Below are positions 23,938 through 32,829 of a DNA stretch of 64,000 nt, piece after piece. The notes beneath the pieces were generated by a model, which was not told the DNA's origin, did no database searches, and was given only the letters and a program-made list of their open reading frames with translations. This stretch comes from Microbulbifer variabilis (GTDB lineage: Bacteria; Pseudomonadota; Gammaproteobacteria; Pseudomonadales; Cellvibrionaceae). The translations under genes and the position numbers were made by a program. How positions within the stretch are numbered: position 1 is the first letter of the stretch; every line of letters begins with the position of its first letter. The stretch lies in NCBI RefSeq assembly GCF_023716485.1, contig NZ_CP092418.1, positions 1,843,001-1,907,000 of the forward strand, read 5' to 3'.

Positions 23938-26220
23938 ATGAAGAAGAATCCTCTAGCGCTGGCTATACCTCTTGGGGCCATGCAGCTGGGCTTCTGGGGC
24001 TATGCCACAGCTCAGGAAGCCACTTCACCATTGGCGTCTGAAGATAGGGTGATTGAGGAAGTGATCACCACGGGAACCCCAGGTGGTGCCGGTATAAAAA
24101 AGCTGGATGCGAGCTTTTCAATCACAACCCTGAGTGACGATGAAATCGGTAAAGCCTCCCCGTCTAGCACTGCAGATTTGCTGAAGTCTATCCCAGGTCT
24201 TTGGGTTGAAAGCTCTGGCGGCGTATCTGGTGCAAACATTGATGTACGGGGATTTCCGGGCGGCAGTGACGCTCCGTTTGTGACGGTCTCTATGAATGGC
24301 TTGCCACTTTACCCGGCACCGACTCTTTCTTTCATGGAAAACTCCTCTCTATTCCGTGTGGATGAGACGATCCAGCGTGTAGAAGGCCTGCGCGGTGGCC
24401 CTAATCCGGTCTACTCTAACGGCCAGCCGGGTCTCACGACCAATTTCATTTTGAAAGAGGGGACCGAAGAAACCGAGGGTCGCTTTAAATACACCACTTC
24501 GGACTATGACCTTCAAAGGGCTGATGCCCTTCTGACCGGGAAGCTCAGCGAAGATGTGTACTACATGATGGGTGGGTATGTGAGTTCTTCTCCCGGTATT
24601 CGCGATGCCGGTTTTGATGCGGAAGAAGGTCACCAGTTCACCTTGCACCTGACTAAAGAGATGGACAACGGCAAAGCCGGTTTCTACGTACGAGATACTA
24701 AAGATACTGGCACCTGGTATCTGCCAAATGCTTCCTTCCTGGCAACTGACTACACCCAAGTGGGTCCCAGCAATCGCAAAGTTTCAGTGCCCATTTCCCA
24801 GGCCGACGGAAATGGTGGCTCTGAAACGCGCTGGGAAACTTTTGATATGGGAGAAGGCCGTGGTTGGGACGGCAGCGTATCTGGCGCCTACCTTGAGCTG
24901 GACCTGGGTAATGGCTGGAGCCTTACTGAGCGTTTTGGTTTGACCAGTGGTAATGCTGATACTTTAGGTTTTGTACCCAATGGTCGCCCGGTATTACCTA
25001 GTGAGTTGCGATACGACGATGGTACAAGCGTGACTTCAGCTACTACCGTGTCTGGGGCTGAGGTCAGTAATGAAACTTTGTTGCAGCAATTCGGTGCTTG
25101 GGTAGTACGAAAAGATATTGAGGCAACGACCAACGATATCAGCCTAGCCAAAGAGTGGGATGACTTTAAGGTAACCGCAGGCTATTACACTTCTAGTTGG
25201 GAAGTTGATGAGTGGTGGAGTCTTGGAAACCAAGCGTACTATGTACTTGGTCATGATGGTGAGCAAGTTGCTGGCGATATTTCTTGTGATGATAAAGAAC
25301 TCGACCCAGTTCTCTGTTGGAGCCATGATCTTGAAGCGATAGGTGATGCCCGAGAAAACGCATTCTACATTGCTGGTGAGTTTTACCTGGGCGATTTCAC
25401 TTTTGATTTGGGTGTGCGCTCTGCAAATCGTGAAACTAACTACTCAGTAGATGAAGGTGTTCGTGATGGTATTTTTAACACCTATAAGGCGGATGAAGAG
25501 GGTACTGCCTATACAGCTGCAGTAGATTGGGCCTTCGCTGAGAATATGGGGGCTTTCTTCCGTATAAATTCAGGCTTCAAATTCGCGGACTTTGATAATT
25601 ATCGCGAGTTTGGCGAGAGCTTCCGCGCGGGTTCCGATCTGATTATCGATATTGACCAATATGAGCTGGGCTACAAGCTGCAGGATCAAGACTACTCGCT
25701 GTTTGCCACCCTTTTCTACAATGAAACCCAGGGAATGCCTGATTGCATTATTGGTAGCACCACATGCGCTCGCCTGGAAACAGAGGCGTTGGGCCTTGAG
25801 CTTGATGGCAAGGCCCACTGGGGTGACTTCACTTTGGGCCTGAATGCAACTTTGCAGAAGCCAGAAATCACCCGCGGTGACTTTAAAGGTAATCAAGTGA
25901 TGCGCCAGCCCGAGTACCAAGTACGCCTAAGCCAGAACTATGATTTCACGATCAGCAATATTGATATGGCGATGTTTGGTGGAGTAAGCCGAGTGGGTGA
26001 TCGTTTCAATGACAGTAAAAACTCGGTGACGCTGCCGGGTTATACCAAAGTGGATTTTGGAGCAGTGGCCTACTTAAACGATATTACCGTTCAGCTTGCA
26101 CTGGATAACCTCACCGATGAGGAGGGTATCACCGAGGGAGACCCAAGGGATCCTCAGGCAACCAATGTTCGTTATATCCTGCCGCGCAATATCAAGTTAA
26201 GCATCGCTTACGACTTCTAG
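23938..26220 (+). CDS. TonB-dependent outer-membrane receptor, probably for an alpha-glucoside
   Basis: A 760-residue receptor from the ATG at 23938, which follows GAGAGGGAAG; the frame is open 44 codons further upstream, but that part contains an operator. It has a signal peptide (about 1-26, TAQE), a TonB-box-like IEEVITTG, a plug (about 55-165, with NIDVRGFPGGSDAPFVTVSM and VEGLRGGPNPVYSNGQPG) and a barrel ending NIKLSIAYDF. The plug style fits FecA-like receptors that also serve carbohydrates. Two LacI-type operators upstream match those of the GH65/MFS locus 9-11 kb away, so a maltose- or trehalose-type oligosaccharide is the most likely substrate (inference). Confidence 0.75.
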   Translation: MKKNPLALAIPLGAMQLGFWGYATAQEATSPLASEDRVIEEVITTGTPGGAGIKKLDASFSITTLSDDEIGKASPSSTADLLKSIPGLWVESSGGVSGANIDVRGFPGGSDAPFVTVSMNGLPLYPAPTLSFMENSSLFRVDETIQRVEGLRGGPNPVYSNGQPGLTTNFILKEGTEETEGRFKYTTSDYDLQRADALLTGKLSEDVYYMMGGYVSSSPGIRDAGFDAEEGHQFTLHLTKEMDNGKAGFYVRDTKDTGTWYLPNASFLATDYTQVGPSNRKVSVPISQADGNGGSETRWETFDMGEGRGWDGSVSGAYLELDLGNGWSLTERFGLTSGNADTLGFVPNGRPVLPSELRYDDGTSVTSATTVSGAEVSNETLLQQFGAWVVRKDIEATTNDISLAKEWDDFKVTAGYYTSSWEVDEWWSLGNQAYYVLGHDGEQVAGDISCDDKELDPVLCWSHDLEAIGDARENAFYIAGEFYLGDFTFDLGVRSANRETNYSVDEGVRDGIFNTYKADEEGTAYTAAVDWAFAENMGAFFRINSGFKFADFDNYREFGESFRAGSDLIIDIDQYELGYKLQDQDYSLFATLFYNETQGMPDCIIGSTTCARLETEALGLELDGKAHWGDFTLGLNATLQKPEITRGDFKGNQVMRQPEYQVRLSQNYDFTISNIDMAMFGGVSRVGDRFNDSKNSVTLPGYTKVDFGAVAYLNDITVQLALDNLTDEEGITEGDPRDPQATNVRYILPRNIKLSIAYDF

Positions 26221-26257
26221 TTTGACTCAAACCTCTCCCGCAGGTTTTATGAGCTTT

Positions 26258-26288
26258 GCCGCACAATTTCTATTGTGCGGCTTTTTTA
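26258..26288 (+). terminator. Rho-independent terminator after TonB receptor 2
   Basis: GCCGCACAAT (26258-26267) and ATTGTGCGGC (26272-26281) form a perfect 10-bp stem with a 4-nt loop followed by six T residues. Confidence 0.9.
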
Positions 26289-26653
26289 TGCCTTCTTGCC
26301 ACTTGTCCTTAAAATGCTCGACTTGGTCAAATTTTCAGCATTATTAAGATTGATTATTGTCCCTATCAATTAACGAGCCTCTTATAAAGTAAATATTATA
26401 GTGATTTCCCTGGCAAAGGTTTTCTGGGATAGTGCTTGTAGATGTTGCTGGCTAAATTGGTAAGTTGTACGAGTTGTTCTTTCGGCAGGTATATTTTTCA
26501 GTTAAATATGCAGCATTAAGAGCTACGTCTGTGTCGGGTAAATAGTGTTATTTGATTTAGGTGAATGAGGGACAGGAGTTACTGGTTTGACAATGTTTTG
26601 GGTGCCGATACTCACCGTAGATATTATGTAAGCTATAAATTCCAAGGAAGATT
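26289..26653. other. Intergenic stretch, nothing recognised
   Basis: AT-rich DNA between the receptor terminator and the alpha/beta-hydrolase gene. No gene or repeat was recognised. Confidence 0.4.
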
Positions 26654-27526
26654 ATGAAAATTTATACCGCATTTTTACTCAGTGTTCTTTGTAGCTCAGT
26701 TTGGGCGCAAGATGAGCATAAATATGAGTTTGTTACCATTGGAAGGAATACAATATCCTATCTTTGTAAAGAGGAGGGTGAGGGTAAAAAAGTAGTATTG
26801 ATGGTTTCAGGTATGGGGTTAGATGCGCATAGTACCTATAAAAATACCTTTCATAAATTCTCTTCTAATGATTTTATGCTTTGTATCTACGATCGGCCTG
26901 GAGTTGGAAAAAGTGCTCATGCCGTTCCAAAAGTTAGATCGATGGATGTGCTTTCTGCTGAGCTTGAGGCTTTTGTGGAGTTTAAAAAATGGGACTCCGT
27001 AGTTCTTGTGGCCCACTCATTTGGTGGTTTAGTAGCAAGGGCATTTGCAAGTGAAAACCCCAGCAGGGTGTCTGCCCTTCTATTTGTGGATGCAGCCCAT
27101 GAATCCTGGTACAGAAACCTGAAGTCTTCTTTATCCAAGGAGGGATGGGCAACGATGCAGTGGATTATGGAGTGGGAAAAGGAAAAGCATTCCTTCGAAG
27201 ATTTTGCAGAGTCTGCATCAAAACCAGAGCGTTATGAGTTAAAGAAAGAGATTCCAATCACGGTTATGAGTAGAGGGTTGCCACATACCGCAATTCGTCA
27301 GACTAAAATGAGTTATGCAGATGTAGACGTTTACAACAGGACTTGGGATCAGTCGCAAATTGAACTCACCAAGATTAGTGACAACGCCAAGCATGTAATT
27401 ATGAAATACTCCTCGCATCTGTACGATAAAACCGATCCGTGGATTGTACTTGAAGAACTGAATCAACTTTTATCTAAAGTTAAGCCTTCCCCTGAAGAAG
27501 GCCTGGGACGTAGGACATCAAACTAA
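26654..27526 (+). CDS. Secreted alpha/beta-hydrolase
   Basis: A 290-residue hydrolase, exported by a signal peptide (about 1-18, ending VWAQ). The fold markers are VVLMVSGMGLDAHST (oxyanion strand region), YDRPGVGKS and the nucleophile elbow VAHSFGG with Ser near residue 123; LFVDAAHES follows. A His near residue 255 (NAKHVIM) is the likely third member of the triad. The family is broad (esterase, lipase, epoxide hydrolase-like), so no substrate is given. It is monocistronic, with AAGGAAG before the ATG. Confidence 0.8.
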   Translation: MKIYTAFLLSVLCSSVWAQDEHKYEFVTIGRNTISYLCKEEGEGKKVVLMVSGMGLDAHSTYKNTFHKFSSNDFMLCIYDRPGVGKSAHAVPKVRSMDVLSAELEAFVEFKKWDSVVLVAHSFGGLVARAFASENPSRVSALLFVDAAHESWYRNLKSSLSKEGWATMQWIMEWEKEKHSFEDFAESASKPERYELKKEIPITVMSRGLPHTAIRQTKMSYADVDVYNRTWDQSQIELTKISDNAKHVIMKYSSHLYDKTDPWIVLEELNQLLSKVKPSPEEGLGRRTSN

Positions 27527-27981
27527 AGTTTGATGATATTAAAGAGTCCCGAGCTCAATTTTAGTGAGAATTTTTATTTTTATAAATGTGTTCAGGGTTG
27601 ATCTGGTAATGTGTTGTCCCTAAAAAGGGTAATGGTCAAATTAAGCCTGAACCAATAGGTGGGACGGTTTTCATGGTACGGGCTTAATAAGTAGTGCCTA
27701 CTTGCAATGACCAGCCAAAGAGTACCTGTGATCAAGATGTAAACTGGGTCAAAATAATGTGAATCGCGACTCAGTCCCAAAGAGTTAGGCCTGTGTTCCT
27801 CTGTTGGCACTTCCTGTCTCAGGTGAATGGTTTAGTTGTACGTCAACTTTTCTTGGCTATTAAATCCAATTGCCTCGGTTTAATTAAAAAGAAGCCTAGT
27901 CATCAACTTAGATTACACTTCTATAGCACCAGAACACTATTTTATGTAAAGATCCCAATCTCAGTTCAATAAGAGGGTTGC
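27527..27981. other. Intergenic stretch, nothing recognised
   Basis: About 455 bp without a gene that could be supported. The last 100 bp probably hold the ppnN promoter and its ribosome binding site (AATAAGAGG). Confidence 0.4.
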
Positions 27982-29355
27982 ATGTCTATTGATCTTATCG
28001 ATGCACAGGTTTCATCTACAGGGCAGTTTGAGATCCTATCCAAGTATGAAATTAATCGGCTTAGTAGCGAGAGTCGTGGTTCACAATACCAAACCTTTAG
28101 AAACTGCTCACTAGCGGTGCTAAATAGTGGCGGTTTTATGGATGATGGTAAGGAGCTTCTGGAAACCTTTGCTAATTTTGATATCTCTGTTGTCCCCACA
28201 GAGCGCAGTATAAAACTACAGCTTAAAAACGCTCCAGCCAGTGCTTTTGTTGATGGCAAAATTATCAGTGGTATTGCAGAGCATTTGTTTGCGGTACTGA
28301 GAGATATTATTTATGTAAATAGTGAAATCACCGGCAGTAAGTTACATGACTTAACCTCCTCTCAGGGCATTACCGATGCGGTTTTTCATATTATGAGAAA
28401 TGCCGGTACCTTCGATAGAGTCCGCACGCCTAGGCTGGTAGTATGCTGGGGAGGGCACTCAATCTTATCTGAAGAGTACGATTATACTAAGCAGGTAGGT
28501 TATGAGTTGGCTTTGCGCCACCTTGATATTTGTACCGGTTGTGGGCCGGGAGCAATGAAGGGGCCAATGAAGGGTGCCACTATTGGACATGCCAAGCAGC
28601 GCGATCGCCATGGACAGTACCTTGGTGTTACCGAACCCGGTATTATTGCTGCAGAAGCACCAAATGCAATCGTCAATCAACTGGTTATTCTCCCAGATAT
28701 TGAAAAACGCTTAGAAGCTTTTGTACGCACAGGCCACGGAATTGTGGTTTTCCCAGGGGGGGCGGGTACTGCTGAGGAGATCATCTATCTCCTGGGGATA
28801 CTCCTACACGAAGAAAATAAGGATCAGCCATTCCCTGTTATCTTCACCGGCCCACCTAGTGCAACGGAATATTTTGTTCGTATTGACGAATTTATCGCTT
28901 CTACTTTGGGTAAGGAAGCTCGTTCAAGATACCAAATTATTATTGATAACCCACAGGAAGTGGCTAGACAAATGTCGGTAGGCATACAAGAGGTCAAGTC
29001 CTTCCGCAAAGCAACGGATGACGCCTATTATTTTAACTGGAAGTTAAAAGTCGCTAATGAATTTCAGCAGCCGTTTATACCAACTCATGAAAGTATGCTG
29101 AACCTCGCTTTACATAAAAGCCAAGAACCCTATCTATTAGCTGCCAATCTGCGACGTGCATTCTCTGGCGTTGTATCTGGCAATGTGAAAAATGAAGGGA
29201 TTCGGATGGTTGAGGAGTATGGACCTTATGAGCTGCGTGGTGATTCGAGCATTATGCGCAGCATTGATATTATGCTGGAGTCTTTTGTGAAACAACAGAG
29301 AATGAAGTTGCCGGGTAAAGAGTATGTTCCCTGCTATAAGGTAATTTCCAAGTAG
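27982..29355 (+). CDS. ppnN: Pyrimidine/purine nucleotide 5'-monophosphate nucleosidase (PpnN/YgdH)
   Basis: A 457-residue cytoplasmic enzyme that splits nucleoside monophosphates into base and ribose 5-phosphate; in E. coli its activity is modulated by (p)ppGpp. It is a LOG-family protein: CTGCGPGAMKGPMKGATIGH near residue 180 and VVFPGGAGTAEEIIYLLGIL near residue 255 are the PGGxGTxxE phosphoribosyl-binding region and its partner. The N-terminal extension (YEINRLSSESRG onward) and the total length match PpnN and distinguish it from short LOG proteins. Single gene. Confidence 0.9.
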   Translation: MSIDLIDAQVSSTGQFEILSKYEINRLSSESRGSQYQTFRNCSLAVLNSGGFMDDGKELLETFANFDISVVPTERSIKLQLKNAPASAFVDGKIISGIAEHLFAVLRDIIYVNSEITGSKLHDLTSSQGITDAVFHIMRNAGTFDRVRTPRLVVCWGGHSILSEEYDYTKQVGYELALRHLDICTGCGPGAMKGPMKGATIGHAKQRDRHGQYLGVTEPGIIAAEAPNAIVNQLVILPDIEKRLEAFVRTGHGIVVFPGGAGTAEEIIYLLGILLHEENKDQPFPVIFTGPPSATEYFVRIDEFIASTLGKEARSRYQIIIDNPQEVARQMSVGIQEVKSFRKATDDAYYFNWKLKVANEFQQPFIPTHESMLNLALHKSQEPYLLAANLRRAFSGVVSGNVKNEGIRMVEEYGPYELRGDSSIMRSIDIMLESFVKQQRMKLPGKEYVPCYKVISK

Positions 29356-29601
29356 TTTCAGAATTTTCTACCAGAAATAGTAATGTGCAAGGGGGTGCTA
29401 GGTGGGGTAGGGTTCTTTACAGTGCTGTCCTCTATTTGAGAAGGCCCCTGGGAAAATAATTATTATGTACAGAATAACTACACTCCCTTTGTAAGTTTGC
29501 TGTGAAACCTAGATATAAGAAGATGTTTAGTGGGGCTAAAGAGAAATTTTTGCCTTAATTGGGTTGTTATTATGACCAGTTAGTTGTTAATAAGGATTTA
29601 T

Positions 29602-30009
29602 ATGAAGGACCATAACTATTACAACAAGATTTGCAAAGGTAAGCTTCCAGGGCTTCTCGGGATTGAACTTGTGAAAGTTGCTGAGGGCGAGATCCATGCA
29701 GAGATGAAAATTTTGGAGCCTCATTTGGCACCTAATGGTTACTTACATGCTGGTAGCGTCGTTTCTTTGGCCGATACGGCCTGTGGTATTGGTTGCTTGG
29801 CGAACTTACCAGAAAAGGCTTCTGGCTTTACTACTGTTGAACTGAAGTCGAATCATCTGGGAACAGTTCGGGATGGGATTGTTCTTTGTGCTGCAACACC
29901 TGTTCATATGGGGCGGACCACTCAGGTATGGGATGCTTCTGTAGTTTGTAAGAGTACGGGTAAAAAGTTGGCATTGTTTCGCTGCACGCAATTGATTTTA
30001 TACCCGTGA
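29602..30009 (+). CDS. PaaI-type hotdog thioesterase
   Basis: A 135-residue hotdog-fold protein predicted to hydrolyse acyl- or aryl-CoA thioesters. The family motif HAGSVVSLADTACGIG near residue 50 contains the usual catalytic acid (Asp) in the helix, preceded by the Asn-Gly of PNGYLHAG. TTVELKSNHLG and GRTTQVWDASV follow as expected. The ATG at 29602 is chosen because AAGGA lies 6-7 bp upstream; an in-frame start 6 codons earlier lacks one. The physiological substrate is unknown. Confidence 0.8.
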   Translation: MKDHNYYNKICKGKLPGLLGIELVKVAEGEIHAEMKILEPHLAPNGYLHAGSVVSLADTACGIGCLANLPEKASGFTTVELKSNHLGTVRDGIVLCAATPVHMGRTTQVWDASVVCKSTGKKLALFRCTQLILYP

Positions 30010-30151
30010 CTGAGGATTGCCCCCAGCTTGAACAGCAGTACTTATTTGCAGGGGCTCCTTCTGGAAGTTATATTCTTACCATATTGGGAGGATGATCGAT
30101 CAGTGTCACTCTTCCCTTGCCTTATAAGAATAACCCGCTGGTGCTTTTCTA

Positions 30152-31150
30152 ATGCTTCGTCCATTTCTACTTGCTCTAATATTGCTCTCTTTAGTTTTTC
30201 CCGTTCTCGCAGAAGAAAAGGCATCTGACCAGTTAGATGGTTGGCGATTGGTGAGCTTTAAAAATGAGCCGTTATTGAATTTACATCTATATTTGTATGA
30301 ATTGGCAAGAGATAAAAATCTATATGCGGCTTTAAAGAAGGAGGAAGGCATTGTTGCTGATCAGTTGTACCTCTTCGAGAGGGCGATCAATGATTATATT
30401 ACACATGGGGCTGAACAAAATATTAATATTATTCGGTCTAGCGGGGAAGTGGCAGATCTAACAGCCCTGCTTTTATCAGGCACTCCTGTCGATTCTGAAT
30501 CAGTTAATAATAACTTATATGCTCATTTGCAGGAGCTTTCCACTCTTTATAATGAGCAAATGTGGGGTCTGCATAGAGAAAGTAACTTTAGGTGGTATCT
30601 AAGCTTACGGGAGAAACTGGATGTGTATGGTGACCCAATTGCTAGCCGGCTCGAAGACCTCTTTGGTGAAAAACTGCTAGTAAATGCGCATACAGTAAAT
30701 ATTGTCTATAAGCCTGGTATGCGACAGGGAGCTACCACTTCAGGAAGAAGTTCTCAAACTATTATCAATAGTACCTATTCAGATTACTCAGGCTGGCTTG
30801 CATTAGAAATGTTTTTTCATGAGTTAACACATGCTAACAGTGTAAATCGCAAAAGCAAACTTCAAGGGATAATCAGCAGTGAGTTTGATAAATATGGCTT
30901 AAAGGCTCATAAACATATATGGCATCCAATTCATTTTTATACAGTTGGTGAAGTTGTTAGAAGAGTTATTTCAAAGGAAGAGCCAAATTTCACAGATTAC
31001 GCAACACTGAACGGTTTATATGTTGGGCGCTGGAATTATAAATCCCTTCTTGATAAGTATTGGATACCTTACTTGAATGGTTTGGTTTCAATGGAAGAGG
31101 CGATAGCTAATATTGCCAAAAATCTGTCAAAAGAAAAACGTGAGAATTAA
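30152..31150 (+). CDS. Secreted protein with HELTH zinc-peptidase-like motif
   Basis: 332 residues with a signal peptide (about 1-20, VLAE). The middle contains FFHELTHANS near residue 228, a HExxH zinc motif. A second His-rich stretch, HKHIWHPIHFYTVGEVVRR, lies about 30 residues later, with a Glu that could be the third ligand as in gluzincins. The rest is helical and not recognised. A periplasmic or secreted peptidase is plausible, but the family could not be named. No clear ribosome binding site is seen before the ATG, so the start is moderately certain. Confidence 0.55.
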   Translation: MLRPFLLALILLSLVFPVLAEEKASDQLDGWRLVSFKNEPLLNLHLYLYELARDKNLYAALKKEEGIVADQLYLFERAINDYITHGAEQNINIIRSSGEVADLTALLLSGTPVDSESVNNNLYAHLQELSTLYNEQMWGLHRESNFRWYLSLREKLDVYGDPIASRLEDLFGEKLLVNAHTVNIVYKPGMRQGATTSGRSSQTIINSTYSDYSGWLALEMFFHELTHANSVNRKSKLQGIISSEFDKYGLKAHKHIWHPIHFYTVGEVVRRVISKEEPNFTDYATLNGLYVGRWNYKSLLDKYWIPYLNGLVSMEEAIANIAKNLSKEKREN

Positions 31151-31218
31151 GTGCCTCTTTGGTTGGGATCAATTTTAAGGTTATTGTTAATTTCATTATA
31201 GGTCTTAAAGGAATAGTC

Positions 31219-31671
31219 ATGCAGCCTATCAAATTATCTGAACACCCTGAAGGGGGGAGATTTCTTGAAGTGTTCAGGTCCAATGCAGTGGTGACCAATA
31301 ACAAAGGGCAGAGAAGATCAGCGCTCACTCACATTTATTTTTCATTAGATAAAGGCGAGGTAAGCCGATTTCATAAAGTGCAATCGGATGAGGTGTGGAA
31401 TTTATATCAAGGCGCAGGACTCTATCTTTATACTTGGAATGACTTGGATAAGAATGTTCAGAGGATGGAAATTTCGTCCAATAATAATACGTTTTGTCAG
31501 GTTGTTCCAGCTGGAACTTGGCAGGCAGCTGAACCTATTGGAAAGACAGTACTGGTAGGCTGCTCCGTTGGGCCAGGATTTGAATTTGCTGATTTTAGTC
31601 TGATAGATCCACAATCGATTGAGGCTAAAAAATTAATTTCCATAAATTCCGACATGTTGAAGTTTATTTAG
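31219..31671 (+). CDS. Cupin superfamily protein (DUF985/Cupin_5)
   Basis: A 150-residue single-domain cupin. The N-terminus, IKLSEHPEGGRFLEVFRS, and the core LTHIYFSLDKGEVSRFHKVQSDEVWNLYQGAG followed by WQAAEP and VGCSVGPGFEFADF are characteristic of DUF985 (YML079-like) proteins. The His and Glu of FHKVQSDEVW correspond to the cupin metal ligands. No function is established; sugar epimerase-like folds are related. The ATG at 31219 follows AAAGGA; the frame is open 20 codons upstream but without a site. Confidence 0.75.
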   Translation: MQPIKLSEHPEGGRFLEVFRSNAVVTNNKGQRRSALTHIYFSLDKGEVSRFHKVQSDEVWNLYQGAGLYLYTWNDLDKNVQRMEISSNNNTFCQVVPAGTWQAAEPIGKTVLVGCSVGPGFEFADFSLIDPQSIEAKKLISINSDMLKFI

Positions 31672-32157
31672 TTTTAGATGGGTGGTTGTTCTCATGCAAA
31701 TGAAGGGGTAAAAGGGTGTCAATAGCATTGTAGATCATATATTCCTTACTATATTTAGGGGTTGATCGTTGGTTTGGGGTTTATAAGTCTGGGGAAATGG
31801 GGCTGGTAATTTTGCTCAATCACTCAGTGAATTCTTAGGAAAGGTCAGATACTTATTCTGGTTTTTATTTCTTCGAGTACACGTATTTTCCATATATGCG
31901 TAGGGTGATTTCTCCCCAATCTATTGATTGGTGGCCCTTTCTTTCATATCTCGTTTCTGTCGGGGTTGGTTTTTGGAAGTAACCTTAGTGCGTGTTAAAT
32001 ATATTGTAGCAGTAAAGTTTAGCTTTAGGGAGAGACTGTTAGTAGTCGCTATTTAGTGGGCTACCTCTTTACAATATTAGAAAGCAAGTAATGCTGAATA
32101 GAAGGAGAGCAATCTTTCTATTCAGCTTGAATATTGATTTTGAAACAGTTCTTACAT
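31672..32157. other. Intergenic stretch with a hairpin
   Basis: No gene recognised. CTGAATAGAA (32094-32103) pairs with TTCTATTCAG (32116-32125), a 10-bp stem just beyond the 3' end of the minus-strand beta-phosphoglucomutase gene. It lacks a T-run on that strand, so it may stabilise the transcript end more than terminate it. Confidence 0.5.
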
Positions 32158-32829
32158 TTAACTGATTGAAGCTGCGTGGATAGCAGAAAGAAAAAAGTCT
32201 TTAGGGACGAACTCCGACAGGCTGCCGACAATAAAATCAGCTTTTCTCAGGGAATTTTCACTCCCCACCCCAACAGCAGTCATTCCCTTGGCGGCTTTGA
32301 TCGCAGCGACCCCGGCAGCAGCATCCTCAAAGGCAACACAGAGTTCAGGTTCAACTTGTAGGCCTTGCGCTGCTGCGAGGAAAATATCCGGGCAGGGTTT
32401 AGGTGCGGACTGTTCTGGATCGGCAATTGTTGAGAAGTAATGTGATATCTCCAATGCTTGCAAAACGGCCTGCGCATTCTTACTGGCTGAGGCCAGGGCG
32501 ATGGGGATTTGTTTCTCGTTTAACCAGGCGAGAAGCTCCCCAGCACCGGGCAGTAGATCTTTTGGAGATAAGCTGCGAATCAGTTTCTGATAATAACTAT
32601 TTTTTCTGCTAGCTAGATCGATCTTTTCCTTTTCACTAAACCGATCGCTCTCTTCCCCAAGAATCACTTCCAATGAGGCCATACGCTCCAATCCCTTAAG
32701 CCTTTCACCGGTATCTTCAGCCCATGGGCGCTTGAGTTCTTGGGCCAGTTGGTGCCAGGCTTTCAGGTGTAGTCGTGCGGTATCTGCGAGTACACCATCC
32801 AGATCAAAAATTGCAGCACGATAGATCAC
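32158..32829 (-). CDS. pgmB: Beta-phosphoglucomutase (HAD family)
   Basis: A 223-residue HAD enzyme predicted to convert beta-D-glucose 1-phosphate to glucose 6-phosphate. The nucleophile motif AIFDLDGVLADTARLH at the N-terminus includes the general-acid Asp two residues on. Beta-PGM-specific features follow: LKAWHQLAQEL (cap), ALASASKNA (motif 2 Ser), KPCPDIFLAAA (motif 3 Lys) and AFEDAAAGVAAIKAA (metal-binding acidic pair). It starts with GTG, overlapping the stop of the GH65 gene (GTGA). Coupled translation with a GH65 phosphorylase is the standard arrangement, because GH65 makes beta-glucose 1-phosphate. Confidence 0.9.
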   Translation of the reverse strand: MIYRAAIFDLDGVLADTARLHLKAWHQLAQELKRPWAEDTGERLKGLERMASLEVILGEESDRFSEKEKIDLASRKNSYYQKLIRSLSPKDLLPGAGELLAWLNEKQIPIALASASKNAQAVLQALEISHYFSTIADPEQSAPKPCPDIFLAAAQGLQVEPELCVAFEDAAAGVAAIKAAKGMTAVGVGSENSLRKADFIVGSLSEFVPKDFFLSAIHAASIS

